DNA from: Stappia stellulata
GTDB lineage: Bacteria > Pseudomonadota > Alphaproteobacteria > Rhizobiales > Stappiaceae
DNA length: 64,000 nt
Assembly (NCBI RefSeq): GCF_020176715.1
Contig: NZ_JAIVMF010000009.1
Span: forward strand, 1-64,000
Reading direction: 5' to 3'
Part shown: positions 29,388 to 42,740 of the stretch, piece after piece
Layout: each line of letters starts with the position of its first letter
Numbering within the stretch: position 1 is the stretch's first letter
Translations under genes and position numbers: made by a program
Notes under the pieces: generated by a model
What the model saw: only the letters and a program-made list of their open reading frames with translations
Database searches by the model: none
Told to the model about the DNA's origin: nothing

Positions 29388-30008
29388 TCAGTCGGCGAGA
29401 TCCTGGACGGAGGCGACCGTGCCCTCGTCCGTCAGCCGGTAGACGATCGGCGCGCCCGTTGCCAGTTCGCGCTGAAGGATCTGGTCCGGCGTCAGGCCCT
29501 CAAGCTCCATCACCAGCGCGCGCAGCGAGTTGCCGTGGGCGGCGACGATCACGCGCTTGCCAGCGAGCACCTGCGGCAGGATCTCGCTGTGGTAATAGGG
29601 AAGAACGCGCTCGGCCGTCATCTTCAGGCTTTCGCCGCCTGGAGGGGGGACATCGAAGGAGCGGCGCCAGATGTGCACCTGCTCCTCGCCGAACTTCTGG
29701 CGGGCCTCGTCCTTGTTCATTCCCGTGATATCGCCGTAGTCGCGTTCGTTCAGCGCCTGATTGCGGATCGTCTCCAGGTCTTCATGACCGAGTTCTTCCA
29801 GGATCAGCCTGAGTGTGCGCTGCGCGCGCGACAGGTCGGAGGTGAAGGCGATGTCGAAGTCGAGCTTCATGTCCTTGAGCTTGCGCCCGGCCGCACGTGC
29901 CTCCTCGACGCCCTGCTCGGTCAGGTCAGGATCCTTCCAGCCGGTGAAGAGGTTCTTGAGGTTCCAGTCGCTTTGGCCGTGACGGACAAGCACGAGAAGA
30001 TGATCCAT
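29388..30008 (-). CDS. gpmA: 2,3-bisphosphoglycerate-dependent phosphoglycerate mutase
   Basis: A 206-residue glycolytic enzyme interconverting 3- and 2-phosphoglycerate. The phosphohistidine motif [10 protein letters not shown] is near residue 7, and [16 protein letters not shown] and the second histidine [13 protein letters not shown] are present. It is shorter than the 230-250 residues of enterobacterial GpmA, which is normal for the short alphaproteobacterial form. It lies 38 bases beyond dapB on the same strand and ends at the shared terminator. Confidence 0.95.
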   Translation of the reverse strand: MDHLLVLVRHGQSDWNLKNLFTGWKDPDLTEQGVEEARAAGRKLKDMKLDFDIAFTSDLSRAQRTLRLILEELGHEDLETIRNQALNERDYGDITGMNKDEARQKFGEEQVHIWRRSFDVPPPGGESLKMTAERVLPYYHSEILPQVLAGKRVIVAAHGNSLRALVMELEGLTPDQILQRELATGAPIVYRLTDEGTVASVQDLAD

Positions 30009-30046
30009 AGGTCAGGTCTCCGGGAAACAGGTCAGGTGGGTTGCAA

Positions 30047-30859
30047 TCAGTCGGTCAGGCCGAGCACGTCATCCATCGAGTAGAGCCCGGGCGCCTTGTC
30101 CCGGGCCCAAAGGGCTGCCTTGATGGCGCCGCGCGCGAAGATCTGCCGGTCCTGGGCATGATGCGATAGCGTCACGGTTTCCAGCGGGCCGGCCAGAAGC
30201 ACGCTGTGATCGCCGATCACCGACCCGCCGCGCAGGGTCGCAAATCCGATATCGCCGCGGGCCCGTTCGCCGGTGATCCCGTCGCGGACCCGCACCGAGC
30301 GCTGGCCGAGATCGACGCCGCGTCCCTCTGCCGCCGCCTCAGCGAGAAGCAGAGCGGTGCCGGACGGGGCGTCCACCTTGTGGCGGTGGTGCATCTCCAG
30401 GATCTCGATGTCGAAATCCTCGTCGAGCGCGGCAGCGGCACGGCGCACCAGCGCGGCCAGAAGATTGACGCCGAGGCTCATGTTGCCCGACTTGACGATC
30501 CGCGCGTGACGGGCAGCCGGACGGATCGCGGCGACATCCTCCTCGCTCATGCCGGTGGTGCCGATGACATGCACGCAGCGCGCCTGCGCCGCGAGCTCGG
30601 CAAAGGCGCGCGTCGCCGCCGGCGCGGTGAAATCGAGAACGCCGTCGGCGGCGGAAAAGACCGAAAGGGCATCGTCGGTCACGGGAATGCCCAGCGGCTG
30701 GAGACCGGCAAGCACACCGGCGTCCTCGCCAAGCGCCGCCGCACCGGGACGCTCGACCGCACCGCACAGTTCGACCGTCTCCAGCTCCGTGACCGCGCGG
30801 ATCAGTGCCCCGCCCATCCGGCCTGCCGCGCCGACCACCGCAAGCTGCATTTTCGACAT
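30047..30859 (-). CDS. dapB: 4-hydroxy-tetrahydrodipicolinate reductase DapB
   Basis: A 270-residue NAD(P)H-dependent reductase in lysine and diaminopimelate synthesis. The nucleotide-binding loop is [14 protein letters not shown] (7-20), and the substrate motif [20 protein letters not shown] carries the catalytic histidine and lysine. Full length. Probably co-transcribed with gpmA, which follows. Confidence 0.96.
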   Translation of the reverse strand: MSKMQLAVVGAAGRMGGALIRAVTELETVELCGAVERPGAAALGEDAGVLAGLQPLGIPVTDDALSVFSAADGVLDFTAPAATRAFAELAAQARCVHVIGTTGMSEEDVAAIRPAARHARIVKSGNMSLGVNLLAALVRRAAAALDEDFDIEILEMHHRHKVDAPSGTALLLAEAAAEGRGVDLGQRSVRVRDGITGERARGDIGFATLRGGSVIGDHSVLLAGPLETVTLSHHAQDRQIFARGAIKAALWARDKAPGLYSMDDVLGLTD

Positions 30860-31115
30860 GGTCCGTCACTCCCGTCAGTGTTCGCTCGCGGTATAACAGC
30901 TTGACCGGTCGGCGCAACGGGAACCCGCCGCGCAAGGCGACCACTTTCCGCAAAAAAGGCAAAAGCAGAAAACCGGTCAAATAACCCGCAATTTTTACAA
31001 TATGTAGTGGATCGAGAAACTTTGGAGGCACAACCCTTGAGAGTATTTCTCCGTTTATAATTCCTCAATCGGAGAATGATACTTGAAACGGCGCAGGGGA
31101 TCATTCAGAGTCTTG

Positions 31116-32279
31116 ATGACAGAAGTCAAAGCTTGGAATTGCAACGTGAGAATAAAAAATATTTGCGATCCAAAGCATATATTACTGATTCTGCTTATCC
31201 TGCCGGTTGCGCTTTTTGGAGTTGCGGCCGCGGATGACGGGACGTTGGGCGACTACTGGACGCTCAGGCAGTTCCATGCGCTCAATCCGCAAGAGGCCAC
31301 GGTTGCGGAGCGCTTCGCAGACCGTGTCGGCAGTTCGGCCGAATCGCCGCCGTCCGCATTCGCCAAGCCCGTGCGCATCGCCGTAATCTATCCCGGACTG
31401 CAAGCCTCCGACTACTGGCGTCGGAGCGTTCTGTCGCTGCAGTCCCGGCTGCGCGAAATCGGCGTGCCGCATGAGATCGAGTCGCATTTCACCCGCCCGG
31501 GAAGCGAAATCCGGGAGCAGGCGCGGCTGATCTCGCAAGCCCTGACCCAGGACCCGGACTATCTCGTCTTCACGCTTGATGCCTTCCGCCACCGCGTCAT
31601 CGTTGAACAGTTGATTTCCGGCGGGCGCCCCAAGGTCATCCTGCAGAACATCACCACGCCGCTGCGCAGTTGGGGCAAGGCGCAGCCGTTCTTCTATGTC
31701 GGTTTCGACCACACCGAGGGAACCCGGCTGCTGATTGAACACATTCTGGCCGACGACATGGCTGGTGTCACCGACTTCGCGATTCTCTACGGCCCGCCGG
31801 GCTACGTCAGCAGCGCGCGCGGCGACAGTTTTCGCACGGCACTCGCCGAACAGCCGGACAAGACCCTCGTTGCGTCCTATTACGTCGGCTTCGACCGCGA
31901 GAAGGCGCGCGCGGCAGCGCTCACGCTGCTTCAGCGCAATCCCGAGGTGGACTTCATCTACTCCTGTTCCACCGACATCGCGCTCGGCGTTATTGACGCG
32001 ATCGAAACCCTCGGATTGCAGGGGCAGGTTCAGACCAACGGCTGGGGCGGAGGCAGTCAGGAGCTCGCGGAGATTGCCAAGGGTCGTCTCGCCGTCACGG
32101 TGATGCGGATGAACGATGACAACGGCGTTGCCATGGCAGAGGCCATCGCGCTCGATCAGCTTGGCCGGTCGGACGACGTACCCCTGGTCTATTCCGGAGA
32201 ATTCGCGCTCGTCACACAGGCCCATGACGGGGCGAAGATCGAAGCCCTGAAAACCCGCGCGTTCCGCTACTCGCAATGA
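31116..32279 (+). CDS. luxP: LuxP-like autoinducer-2 binding periplasmic protein
   Basis: A 387-residue periplasmic binding protein strikingly like Vibrio LuxP: IAVIYPGLQASDYWRRS, VILQNITTPLRSW, FIYSCSTDIALG, TNGWGGGSQEL, TVMRMNDDNGVAMAEAI, KTRAFRYSQ. The residues known to hold boron-bound AI-2 in Vibrio harveyi LuxP (Q77, S79, W82, N159, R215, T266, D267, W289, R310) correspond to Q96, S98, W101, N178, R235, T286, D287, W310 and R331 here; all are kept. A signal peptide ends near VAAADDG. The start is uncertain: TTG 31083 has the best ribosome site (GGAG, 8-base spacing), ATG 31116 is used here, and GTG 31146 gives the most typical signal peptide. It overlaps the next gene in an ATGA. Confidence 0.92.
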   Translation: MTEVKAWNCNVRIKNICDPKHILLILLILPVALFGVAAADDGTLGDYWTLRQFHALNPQEATVAERFADRVGSSAESPPSAFAKPVRIAVIYPGLQASDYWRRSVLSLQSRLREIGVPHEIESHFTRPGSEIREQARLISQALTQDPDYLVFTLDAFRHRVIVEQLISGGRPKVILQNITTPLRSWGKAQPFFYVGFDHTEGTRLLIEHILADDMAGVTDFAILYGPPGYVSSARGDSFRTALAEQPDKTLVASYYVGFDREKARAAALTLLQRNPEVDFIYSCSTDIALGVIDAIETLGLQGQVQTNGWGGGSQELAEIAKGRLAVTVMRMNDDNGVAMAEAIALDQLGRSDDVPLVYSGEFALVTQAHDGAKIEALKTRAFRYSQ

Positions 32280-35035
32280 CCAGGGGACGGGCTTTCAGCT
32301 TCAACCGCTTCGTGCTTGGCCTGTTTGCGGTGGCGCTCCTGACGACGTCCGCAGCGCTGTTTTCCATCAGCTACGTCGGCAGCCTGTCGATTGCGGATCG
32401 CGAGTTGCAGCGCTTCTCCGAAAAGGAGAGTGCGCTCGCAAATCTCGTTTACGGACAGGCTCTGAGCAGGCTCGACACCTTCATGCGCTCGCTGTCCGAG
32501 AACCCGGCCCTGCAAGCGGCCGTGCTCAGCGCGGACGACGAGACCCTCGGACAGTTTCTGGAGGAAACCACCCGCCACCCGATCGGCGTGCGACTTGAAA
32601 TCCTGTTCCTCGACCGCGACGGAAGCGCCGATTGGATCGACGCCGGCTTTTCGCTTTTCGACGTGTCGACGATCCTGTCTGCCAAGCAAAGGGCGATGAT
32701 GCCGAGCGGGATCTGGCAACTCTATTCCGGCGACCTGAATGGCCAGCTCACATTGCTTGCGGCCCAATCCATACCAATTGTGGATGACCGCGACGGACGG
32801 GTGCTCGGGCGCCTTGTCGGCGGGTTCGTCCTCAATGACAGCATCTCGCTGCTTGGCGAGCTGTCGCGCGCTGTGGATGCGGAAAGCCTCGCGCTGGTCT
32901 CCCGCGACCAAATCATCGCCGCGGTCGGCGACATCCGCCAGGCGGTCGATCTGACGCAGCTCGAGAAGGACCTGGCCGACCAGAGCCATACCCTGGTCGG
33001 CGACCGGCTTTACATCCGCAGCGCCCTGTCCGCCGACGTCTCGGGCGTTCCGGTCTATGTTGTCACGGGTCGCCGGGGCGAGACGATCGAAAACATCCAG
33101 TCCACCTACAAGGACCTCTTCGCCCCCTTCCTGCTCTATGTGATCGCAGGGTCCCTGTTTGCTGCCTATGCGCTGCACCGCGTCACCAGTCCCGCGCTGC
33201 ATCGCCTCGTCTCCTATGCAAACCAGGTCCGGCATGGCGCCTCGGACATGACCTATCATCCCGGAAAGGTGAAGGAATTCAACAAACTCGGAGTGGCCCT
33301 GCAAGAGGCCTTCCACGAGTTGAAGGAGACGGATGCACAATTCCGCGGCCTGATCGACGGTTCTTTGCATGGGGTCAGCATCCATGCGAACCGCAAGATC
33401 CTCTACGTCAACGACGCCTTGCTCGACATCCTCGGATACGAAAGCACGGACGCCCGGCGCGAGCTGATCGGCTCGCCAGCAATCTGTCTTTTCGCGCCGG
33501 AAGAACACGAACGCCTTCTCGCCTATTACAAGGCGCGGCTCTCCGGCGTCTCGGTGCCCTCCGTCTACGAGGCGCGCGGGCTTTGCAAGAATGGCGAGCG
33601 GATCTGGGTCGAATTGCATGTGCGTCCGATCCGCTGGAACGGCGAAGCCGCATTCTATGTCACCATCGCCGACATATCCGAACGCAAACGCCAGGAAGAA
33701 CTGATCATCCGCCAGGCCAATTTCGACAGTCTGACCGGCCTTGCGAACCGCAACCTGTTCCGCGACCGGCTGGTGCAGGCCGTTGCCCGCGCCCAGTGGG
33801 GCGGCGGTCTTGTGGCCCTGCTCTTCCTCGACCTCGACCGCTTCAAGAACGTCAACGACAGTCTCGGGCACAACGCCGGCGACGAGTTGATCAAGGCAAC
33901 CGCCACGCGCATCACCGCTGTCCTCGACGACAATGACACCGTCGCCCGGCTCGGCGGCGACGAATTCGGCATCATCCTGACCGAGGTGCGCAGCGTGTGG
34001 GACGCGGAGCTGCGCACGGCGCGCATCCTGAAGGCCGTCGCCAAGCCGGTGCTTGTGGGAAATGGCCTGGAAGTGTTCACAACCGCCAGCATCGGCGTGA
34101 CCGTATCGCCGAATGACGGCGACAACGATGAAACGCTGCTCCGGCAGGCGGATACCGCGATGTATCATGCCAAGGCAGATGGCGGGAACAAGCTGCGCTT
34201 CTTCTCCGGTCAGATGAACGCTCATATCGCGCGCAACATGAAGATCGAAAGCGCCCTGCGCCGGACGCTGGAGAAGAACGGCCTTAGCCTTCACTACCAG
34301 CCCGTGGTCGACGTTTCGCAGAACCGGATCCTGGGCTGCGAGGCGCTGGTGCGCTGGAGCGACCCCGAGACCGGCAGCTACTCGCCGGCCGAGTTCATCC
34401 CCATTGCCGAAGACACCGGTCTGATCGTTCCGCTCGGCGCCTGGGTGCTGGAGGAAGCCTGCCGCTTCCACCAGGAGTGCGCCGCGCGCGGGCTGACGCT
34501 GCCGATGATCAGCGTCAATGTGTCTCCGCGCCAGTGCCGTGACGACAATTTCGTCGACCTGGTGCGCGACACGCTTTCGCGCACCGGAATGCCGGCGGAC
34601 CGCCTGCATCTGGAGATCACGGAAAGCGTGATGTTCGACGAGACCGCCTCCGACCCGATCGAGACGCTGCATGCGATGAAAAATCTCGGCGTGCGCCTGT
34701 CGCTTGACGATTTCGGAACCGGCTACTCGTCGCTCAGCAACCTCAAGCGCTTTCCCATCGACACCCTCAAGATCGACCGCAGCTTCGTGCGCGATCTGGA
34801 GACCAACAGCGACGACAGGGCGCTGATCGAGGCGATTGTGGTCATGGCGGCCCGTCTCGACATCGAGGTTATCGCCGAAGGGGCGGAAACAGACGGCCAG
34901 TGTCGCCTTCTGCTGTCGCTCGGCTGCCCGCGGATCCAGGGCTATCATCTTGGCCGGCCGATGCCCGAGGCGGATTTCGCGGACTTCCTGCGCCGCGGAT
35001 CGGCCGTCAAGGCGCACGTCGGCGGCACGGCCTGA
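32276..35035 (+). CDS. LuxQ-like membrane sensor with PAS-GGDEF-EAL output
   Basis: A 919-residue protein. Membrane segment 1 is at about 11-35 and segment 2 at about 282-302; the periplasmic part between them (about 245 residues) has the size of the LuxQ sensor domain. The cytoplasmic side has a PAS domain (350-470), a GGDEF domain (478-640, motif GGDEF at 560-564) and an EAL domain (655-905, EAL at 689-691, ITES, DDFGTG at 811-816, K832, E868). Both catalytic sites look intact. The inhibitory RxxD before GGDEF is replaced by DDND. It has no kinase or receiver domain. Its start overlaps the luxP stop (ATGA), strongly implying that LuxP is its ligand-binding partner. The net direction, synthesis or breakdown of c-di-GMP, cannot be told. 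Confidence 0.92.
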   Translation: MTRGRAFSFNRFVLGLFAVALLTTSAALFSISYVGSLSIADRELQRFSEKESALANLVYGQALSRLDTFMRSLSENPALQAAVLSADDETLGQFLEETTRHPIGVRLEILFLDRDGSADWIDAGFSLFDVSTILSAKQRAMMPSGIWQLYSGDLNGQLTLLAAQSIPIVDDRDGRVLGRLVGGFVLNDSISLLGELSRAVDAESLALVSRDQIIAAVGDIRQAVDLTQLEKDLADQSHTLVGDRLYIRSALSADVSGVPVYVVTGRRGETIENIQSTYKDLFAPFLLYVIAGSLFAAYALHRVTSPALHRLVSYANQVRHGASDMTYHPGKVKEFNKLGVALQEAFHELKETDAQFRGLIDGSLHGVSIHANRKILYVNDALLDILGYESTDARRELIGSPAICLFAPEEHERLLAYYKARLSGVSVPSVYEARGLCKNGERIWVELHVRPIRWNGEAAFYVTIADISERKRQEELIIRQANFDSLTGLANRNLFRDRLVQAVARAQWGGGLVALLFLDLDRFKNVNDSLGHNAGDELIKATATRITAVLDDNDTVARLGGDEFGIILTEVRSVWDAELRTARILKAVAKPVLVGNGLEVFTTASIGVTVSPNDGDNDETLLRQADTAMYHAKADGGNKLRFFSGQMNAHIARNMKIESALRRTLEKNGLSLHYQPVVDVSQNRILGCEALVRWSDPETGSYSPAEFIPIAEDTGLIVPLGAWVLEEACRFHQECAARGLTLPMISVNVSPRQCRDDNFVDLVRDTLSRTGMPADRLHLEITESVMFDETASDPIETLHAMKNLGVRLSLDDFGTGYSSLSNLKRFPIDTLKIDRSFVRDLETNSDDRALIEAIVVMAARLDIEVIAEGAETDGQCRLLLSLGCPRIQGYHLGRPMPEADFADFLRRGSAVKAHVGGTA

Positions 35036-35144
35036 CGATCCCAGGCTTCCCAACTCGTCCGGGCCGCCCGACCCCAAAGGGTCGGGGCGAGAGACGCCGT
35101 GGGGCGCGGAACTCCAACGCCGGCAACCACCATCAATAGACACG

Positions 35145-35169
35145 AAAAAAGCCGAGCATGATGCCCGGC
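35145..35169 (-). terminator. Rho-independent terminator after pnp
   Basis: On the minus strand GCCGGGCAT/ATGCTCGGC (35151-35159 with 35161-35169) forms the stem, with one G-U pair; the innermost pairs open to make a loop. It is followed by six T (35145-35150). It ends the rimP-to-pnp operon. Confidence 0.85.
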
Positions 35170-35218
35170 TTCTTCCAGTTGCCGGCCCGGCGCGCGCAGC
35201 GCGACGGGCTCAGCCGAC

Positions 35219-37336
<2,118 letters not shown>

Positions 37337-37448
37337 GATTTATCCTAGCTTTCGGTCACCCGCGTGAACCGCCCACATGACGGCACACGGTACGTTCTGT
37401 CTTCAGTGGGACGCGGAAGCCTTTTGCCCCGCGTCTGCGTCAGGACGC

Positions 37449-37521
37449 GTCATGGGCAAGACAGCAAGAGGTTCGAGCGATGACACGCATCTTCGAACCC
37501 CTTGCTATCCTGCCCCATGAC
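37449..37521 (-). promoter_or_regulatory. Long imperfect stem-loop in the pnp leader
   Basis: About 28 bases on each side (37449-37476 and 37493-37521) can pair with few mismatches around a 16-base loop; segments such as CATGGG/CCCATG, AGCAAG/CTTGCT and GGTTCGA/TCGAACC are exact. It lies between rpsO and pnp, 110-185 bases before the pnp start. In enterobacteria a similar leader stem is cut by RNase III and used by PNPase to repress its own synthesis; the same role is inferred here. Confidence 0.6.
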
Positions 37522-37540
37522 CGTCGCATCTTGCGTCAAC

Positions 37541-37571
37541 GAAAACGCGGCACCCCTTGGGGGCACCGCGT
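37541..37571 (-). terminator. Terminator after rpsO
   Basis: On the minus strand ACGCGG-TG-CCCC pairs with GGGG-TG-CCGCGT through two wobble pairs, loop CAA, and runs into TTTTC. It sits 12 bases after the rpsO stop and would separate rpsO from pnp, possibly with partial read-through. Confidence 0.75.
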
Positions 37572-37582
37572 CATCCGTATCC

Positions 37583-37852
37583 TTAGCGGCGCAGGCCGAG
37601 ACGCTTGATCAGCGCCTGGTAACGCGGCTCGTCGGTCTTCTTCAGGTAATCCAGAAGCGACCGGCGCGTGCTGACCATCTTCAGGAGGCCGCGGCGGGAA
37701 TGGTTGTCCTTGCCGTGGGTCTTGAAGTGGTCGGTCAGGTTGACGATCCGCTCGGTCAGGACGGCAATCTGCACGTCGGCAGATCCGGTGTCCCCTTCCT
37801 TGATCGCGTATTCCTTGATGAGTTCCGCTTTGCGTTCGGCGGTAATCGACAT
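37583..37852 (-). CDS. rpsO: Ribosomal protein S15
   Basis: An 89-residue small-subunit ribosomal protein that binds the central domain of 16S rRNA. Family segments [40 protein letters not shown] and [12 protein letters not shown] are clear. It starts 3 bases after the truB stop and is followed by its own terminator. Confidence 0.98.
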   Translation of the reverse strand: MSITAERKAELIKEYAIKEGDTGSADVQIAVLTERIVNLTDHFKTHGKDNHSRRGLLKMVSTRRSLLDYLKKTDEPRYQALIKRLGLRR

Positions 37853-37855
37853 CGG

Positions 37856-38830
37856 TCAGGTCCTTTCGAGACTGATCGCGGCGGGTTCCTCCGCCGCGAG
37901 ATTGAAAACGCGCTTCGGCAGCAACTCGCCCCGTTCGACCTCCCCGATCGCCACCAGTTCTCCAAGAGAAGTGACGGACACGAGGCCCTTGAACAGCGGC
38001 GCGTCACGCCCGCGCAGCAAAACGCCCTGCCCTCGTCTGAGGCGGGCGGCATCCTGTCGGGAGACGGCCAGCGCCGGGATGTCGTCCAGCGCGGTCGCTA
38101 CAGGCAGAATAAGAGACGCATGGTCCTCGTCGAGGCCTTCGCCGGGCGCACACTGCCCCAAGTCCTCGAGAGTTTCCAGCGGAATCATGTCGTCCTCGCC
38201 GAAGGGGCCGACGAGAAGACGGCGCAGCGCGGTCACATGGCCGCAGCTGCCGAGGCGATGACCGAGATCGCGCGCCAGGGCGCGCACATAGGTGCCCTTG
38301 CCGCATTCGGCCTCAAAGACGGCGTGATCGGCATCCGGACACTCCACCAGGTCGAGCCGGTGGACCGTGATGTCGCGGGCGGCAAGCTCCACCTCGGCGC
38401 CGTCGCGGGCAAGGTCATAGGCGCGCGCGCCATCGACCTTGATCGCCGAATAGACCGGCGGAACCTGCGAGATCGTGCCGGTGAACTCCGGCAGAACCGC
38501 GAGGATCTCCTCGGCCGTCGGGCGCATGTCGCTGGTCTCGCAGACCGCGCCTTCGGTGTCGTCCGTCTCCGTCGCCACGCCCCAGCGCACGGAGAAGCGA
38601 TAGACCTTGCGCCCGTCCATGGCGAAGGAGACCGTTTTCGTCGCCTCGCCGAAGGCAATCGGCAGGCAGCCGGAGGCCAGCGGATCGAGCGTGCCGGCGT
38701 GGCCGACCTTTTGCGGATGCAGGAGCCGCTTCAGGCGGGTCAGGGCATCGTTCGAGCTCAGGCCGACCGGCTTGTCGAGCACGAGCCAGCCGTCGATGCG
38801 GTTGCGGTTGGTTTTCTTGCGGCGCGACAT
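37856..38830 (-). CDS. truB: tRNA pseudouridine(55) synthase TruB
   Basis: A 324-residue enzyme that makes pseudouridine 55 in the T-loop of tRNAs. The N-terminus contains DGWLVLDKPVGLSSNDAL, and the catalytic aspartate is in GHAGTLDPLASGCLPI. The C-terminal part forms a PUA-like domain. Gaps of 5 bases to rbfA and 3 to rpsO show tight operon packing. Confidence 0.96.
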   Translation of the reverse strand: MSRRKKTNRNRIDGWLVLDKPVGLSSNDALTRLKRLLHPQKVGHAGTLDPLASGCLPIAFGEATKTVSFAMDGRKVYRFSVRWGVATETDDTEGAVCETSDMRPTAEEILAVLPEFTGTISQVPPVYSAIKVDGARAYDLARDGAEVELAARDITVHRLDLVECPDADHAVFEAECGKGTYVRALARDLGHRLGSCGHVTALRRLLVGPFGEDDMIPLETLEDLGQCAPGEGLDEDHASLILPVATALDDIPALAVSRQDAARLRRGQGVLLRGRDAPLFKGLVSVTSLGELVAIGEVERGELLPKRVFNLAAEEPAAISLERT

Positions 38831-38835
38831 AAGGG

Positions 38836-39258
38836 TTATCTGTCGTCCTCGGGACCGGCATCCTCGGCGTCGAGGTCGCGGCGCACGTCCCGGCTGTTCA
38901 GCAGGTTGGTGATCCGGTCGTCGTCATCGAAGCGGGTGTCGAGCACGAAGCGCAGGTCCGGCAGATACTTCATGGTCATGCGCCGGGCGAGATCGCGGCG
39001 GATGGTCTTGGCGGCGCGGTTCAGCGCCTCCACCACCTTGTCGGCGTCGCGGCCGCCCAGCGGCATGACGAGACAGCTTGCGAGGCGCAGGTCCGGGGTC
39101 ATGCGCACCTCCGGGACGGAAATGATCGTTCCGTCGAGGTCGGGATCGGCCATGGTCCCGCGCGTCAGGATGTCGGAGACCTCCTTGCGCACGAGCTCGC
39201 CGACGCGCAGCTGGCGCTGCGACGGCATCCCGGCGGGTGTCCTGTTTGATGATGCCAT
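38836..39258 (-). CDS. rbfA: Ribosome-binding factor A
   Basis: A 140-residue KH-fold factor for late 30S maturation and cold adaptation. Family sequence includes RQLRVGELVRKEVSDIL and MTMKYLPDLRFVLDTRFDD. The ATG of MASSNRTP was chosen over a longer open frame, with GGACAAGATC upstream. The acidic C-terminal tail is common in alphaproteobacteria. Lies between infB and truB. Confidence 0.94.
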   Translation of the reverse strand: MASSNRTPAGMPSQRQLRVGELVRKEVSDILTRGTMADPDLDGTIISVPEVRMTPDLRLASCLVMPLGGRDADKVVEALNRAAKTIRRDLARRMTMKYLPDLRFVLDTRFDDDDRITNLLNSRDVRRDLDAEDAGPEDDR

Positions 39259-39352
39259 GATCTTGTCCAAACGTGGGTGCGCGTGGCCGAAACGGAAACG
39301 CGAAGCGCCGGCGAGCGGACCCGCCGGCGATCGCATGTGTCTTCGCCTGGCC

Positions 39353-42037
<2,685 letters not shown>

Positions 42038-42044
42038 ATCGCCT

Positions 42045-42719
42045 TCAGTCCTGGATCACCGCATCGCTTACACCGCCATGTGAAGCCTCATTAAAGCCGG
42101 CCCGAAAACGCTCCAGATCCGCGATCCGGTCCAGGGCGTTTTTGGCTGCGCGGCCTGCAAGCAGTGCAGCATGTATCACATTTGACCGACCCAATGCCAA
42201 ATCCAATTGAGTCGACTCGAAAGTCCGAACAATCCGGCATCCACCGGCGTCGGCAAATCGCGCCCGCGCGATCGCCGCGAGCTTTCCTGTTCCATCGTCT
42301 CCGCCGTCGCTGGCCTGGATCAGCCCAATGACCGGATCGCCGCCCCGCAGGGCCGCTTCCACCTTGGCAAAGCCGGATACGACCTCGCCGGCCTTGCGCG
42401 CTAGCGAAACGGCATTGAGAGCCGCACGTTCCAGCAGCGCATCGACCTCGGCGGCGAGATCGCCTTCCACGCGCACGGCCGCATCCTTGAAGCCGCGCGC
42501 GAAAACCTTTCTCTTCTGGGCCTCGGCCACACAGTCGCGTGTCGCCGTCACCCAGACGCCCCGACCGGGAAGCCGGCGCCGCAGATCGGCGACGACACGT
42601 CCGTCGGGTCCCGCCACGAAACGGATCAGTTGCGAGACAGGACGAACCTCACGGGTCAACGCACAGCATCGCTCCAAGGGTTCGTTCTGTCTCGGCACTC
42701 CCGTCTCCCAGCCGCGCAT
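42045..42719 (-). CDS. ylxR: YlxR-family RNA-binding protein with L7Ae-like C-terminus
   Basis: A 224-residue protein. The N-terminal YlxR domain (DUF448) has [12 protein letters not shown] and [14 protein letters not shown]; the second half (about 95-185) resembles an L7Ae-type RNA-binding domain, [20 protein letters not shown]. Both suggest RNA binding linked to the nusA-infB operon. The start is unsure: the GTG seven codons downstream has GGGAG about 7 bases before it and may be the true start. Confidence 0.87.
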   Translation of the reverse strand: MRGWETGVPRQNEPLERCCALTREVRPVSQLIRFVAGPDGRVVADLRRRLPGRGVWVTATRDCVAEAQKRKVFARGFKDAAVRVEGDLAAEVDALLERAALNAVSLARKAGEVVSGFAKVEAALRGGDPVIGLIQASDGGDDGTGKLAAIARARFADAGGCRIVRTFESTQLDLALGRSNVIHAALLAGRAAKNALDRIADLERFRAGFNEASHGGVSDAVIQD

Positions 42720-42740
42720 CCGCGAAGGATGCGCTCGTTC

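Noticed and set aside
31030-31062. TTGAGA and TATAAT before luxP as a promoter
   Set aside because: The spacing is only 13 bases, too short for sigma-70; the promoter of this operon remains unlocated.
31076-31237. 53-codon frame starting MILETAQGII that overlaps the luxP start
   Set aside because: It looks helical, but the GGAG lies only 1 base before the ATG, and it ends inside the LuxP signal peptide region; more likely chance.
35065-35088. Hairpin with GACCC/GGGTC arms after the LuxQ-like gene
   Set aside because: It has a short stem, a bulge and no T run, so it is weak support for a terminator; left unannotated.
32267-35143. 958-codon open frame opposite the LuxQ-like gene
   Set aside because: The plus-strand frame has full PAS-GGDEF-EAL motifs; the antisense frame is a GC-bias shadow.
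37471-37500. GGTTCGA stretch suggesting a tRNA T-loop
   Set aside because: The surrounding bases form the pnp leader stem; no acceptor stem or CCA-adjacent pairing is present.
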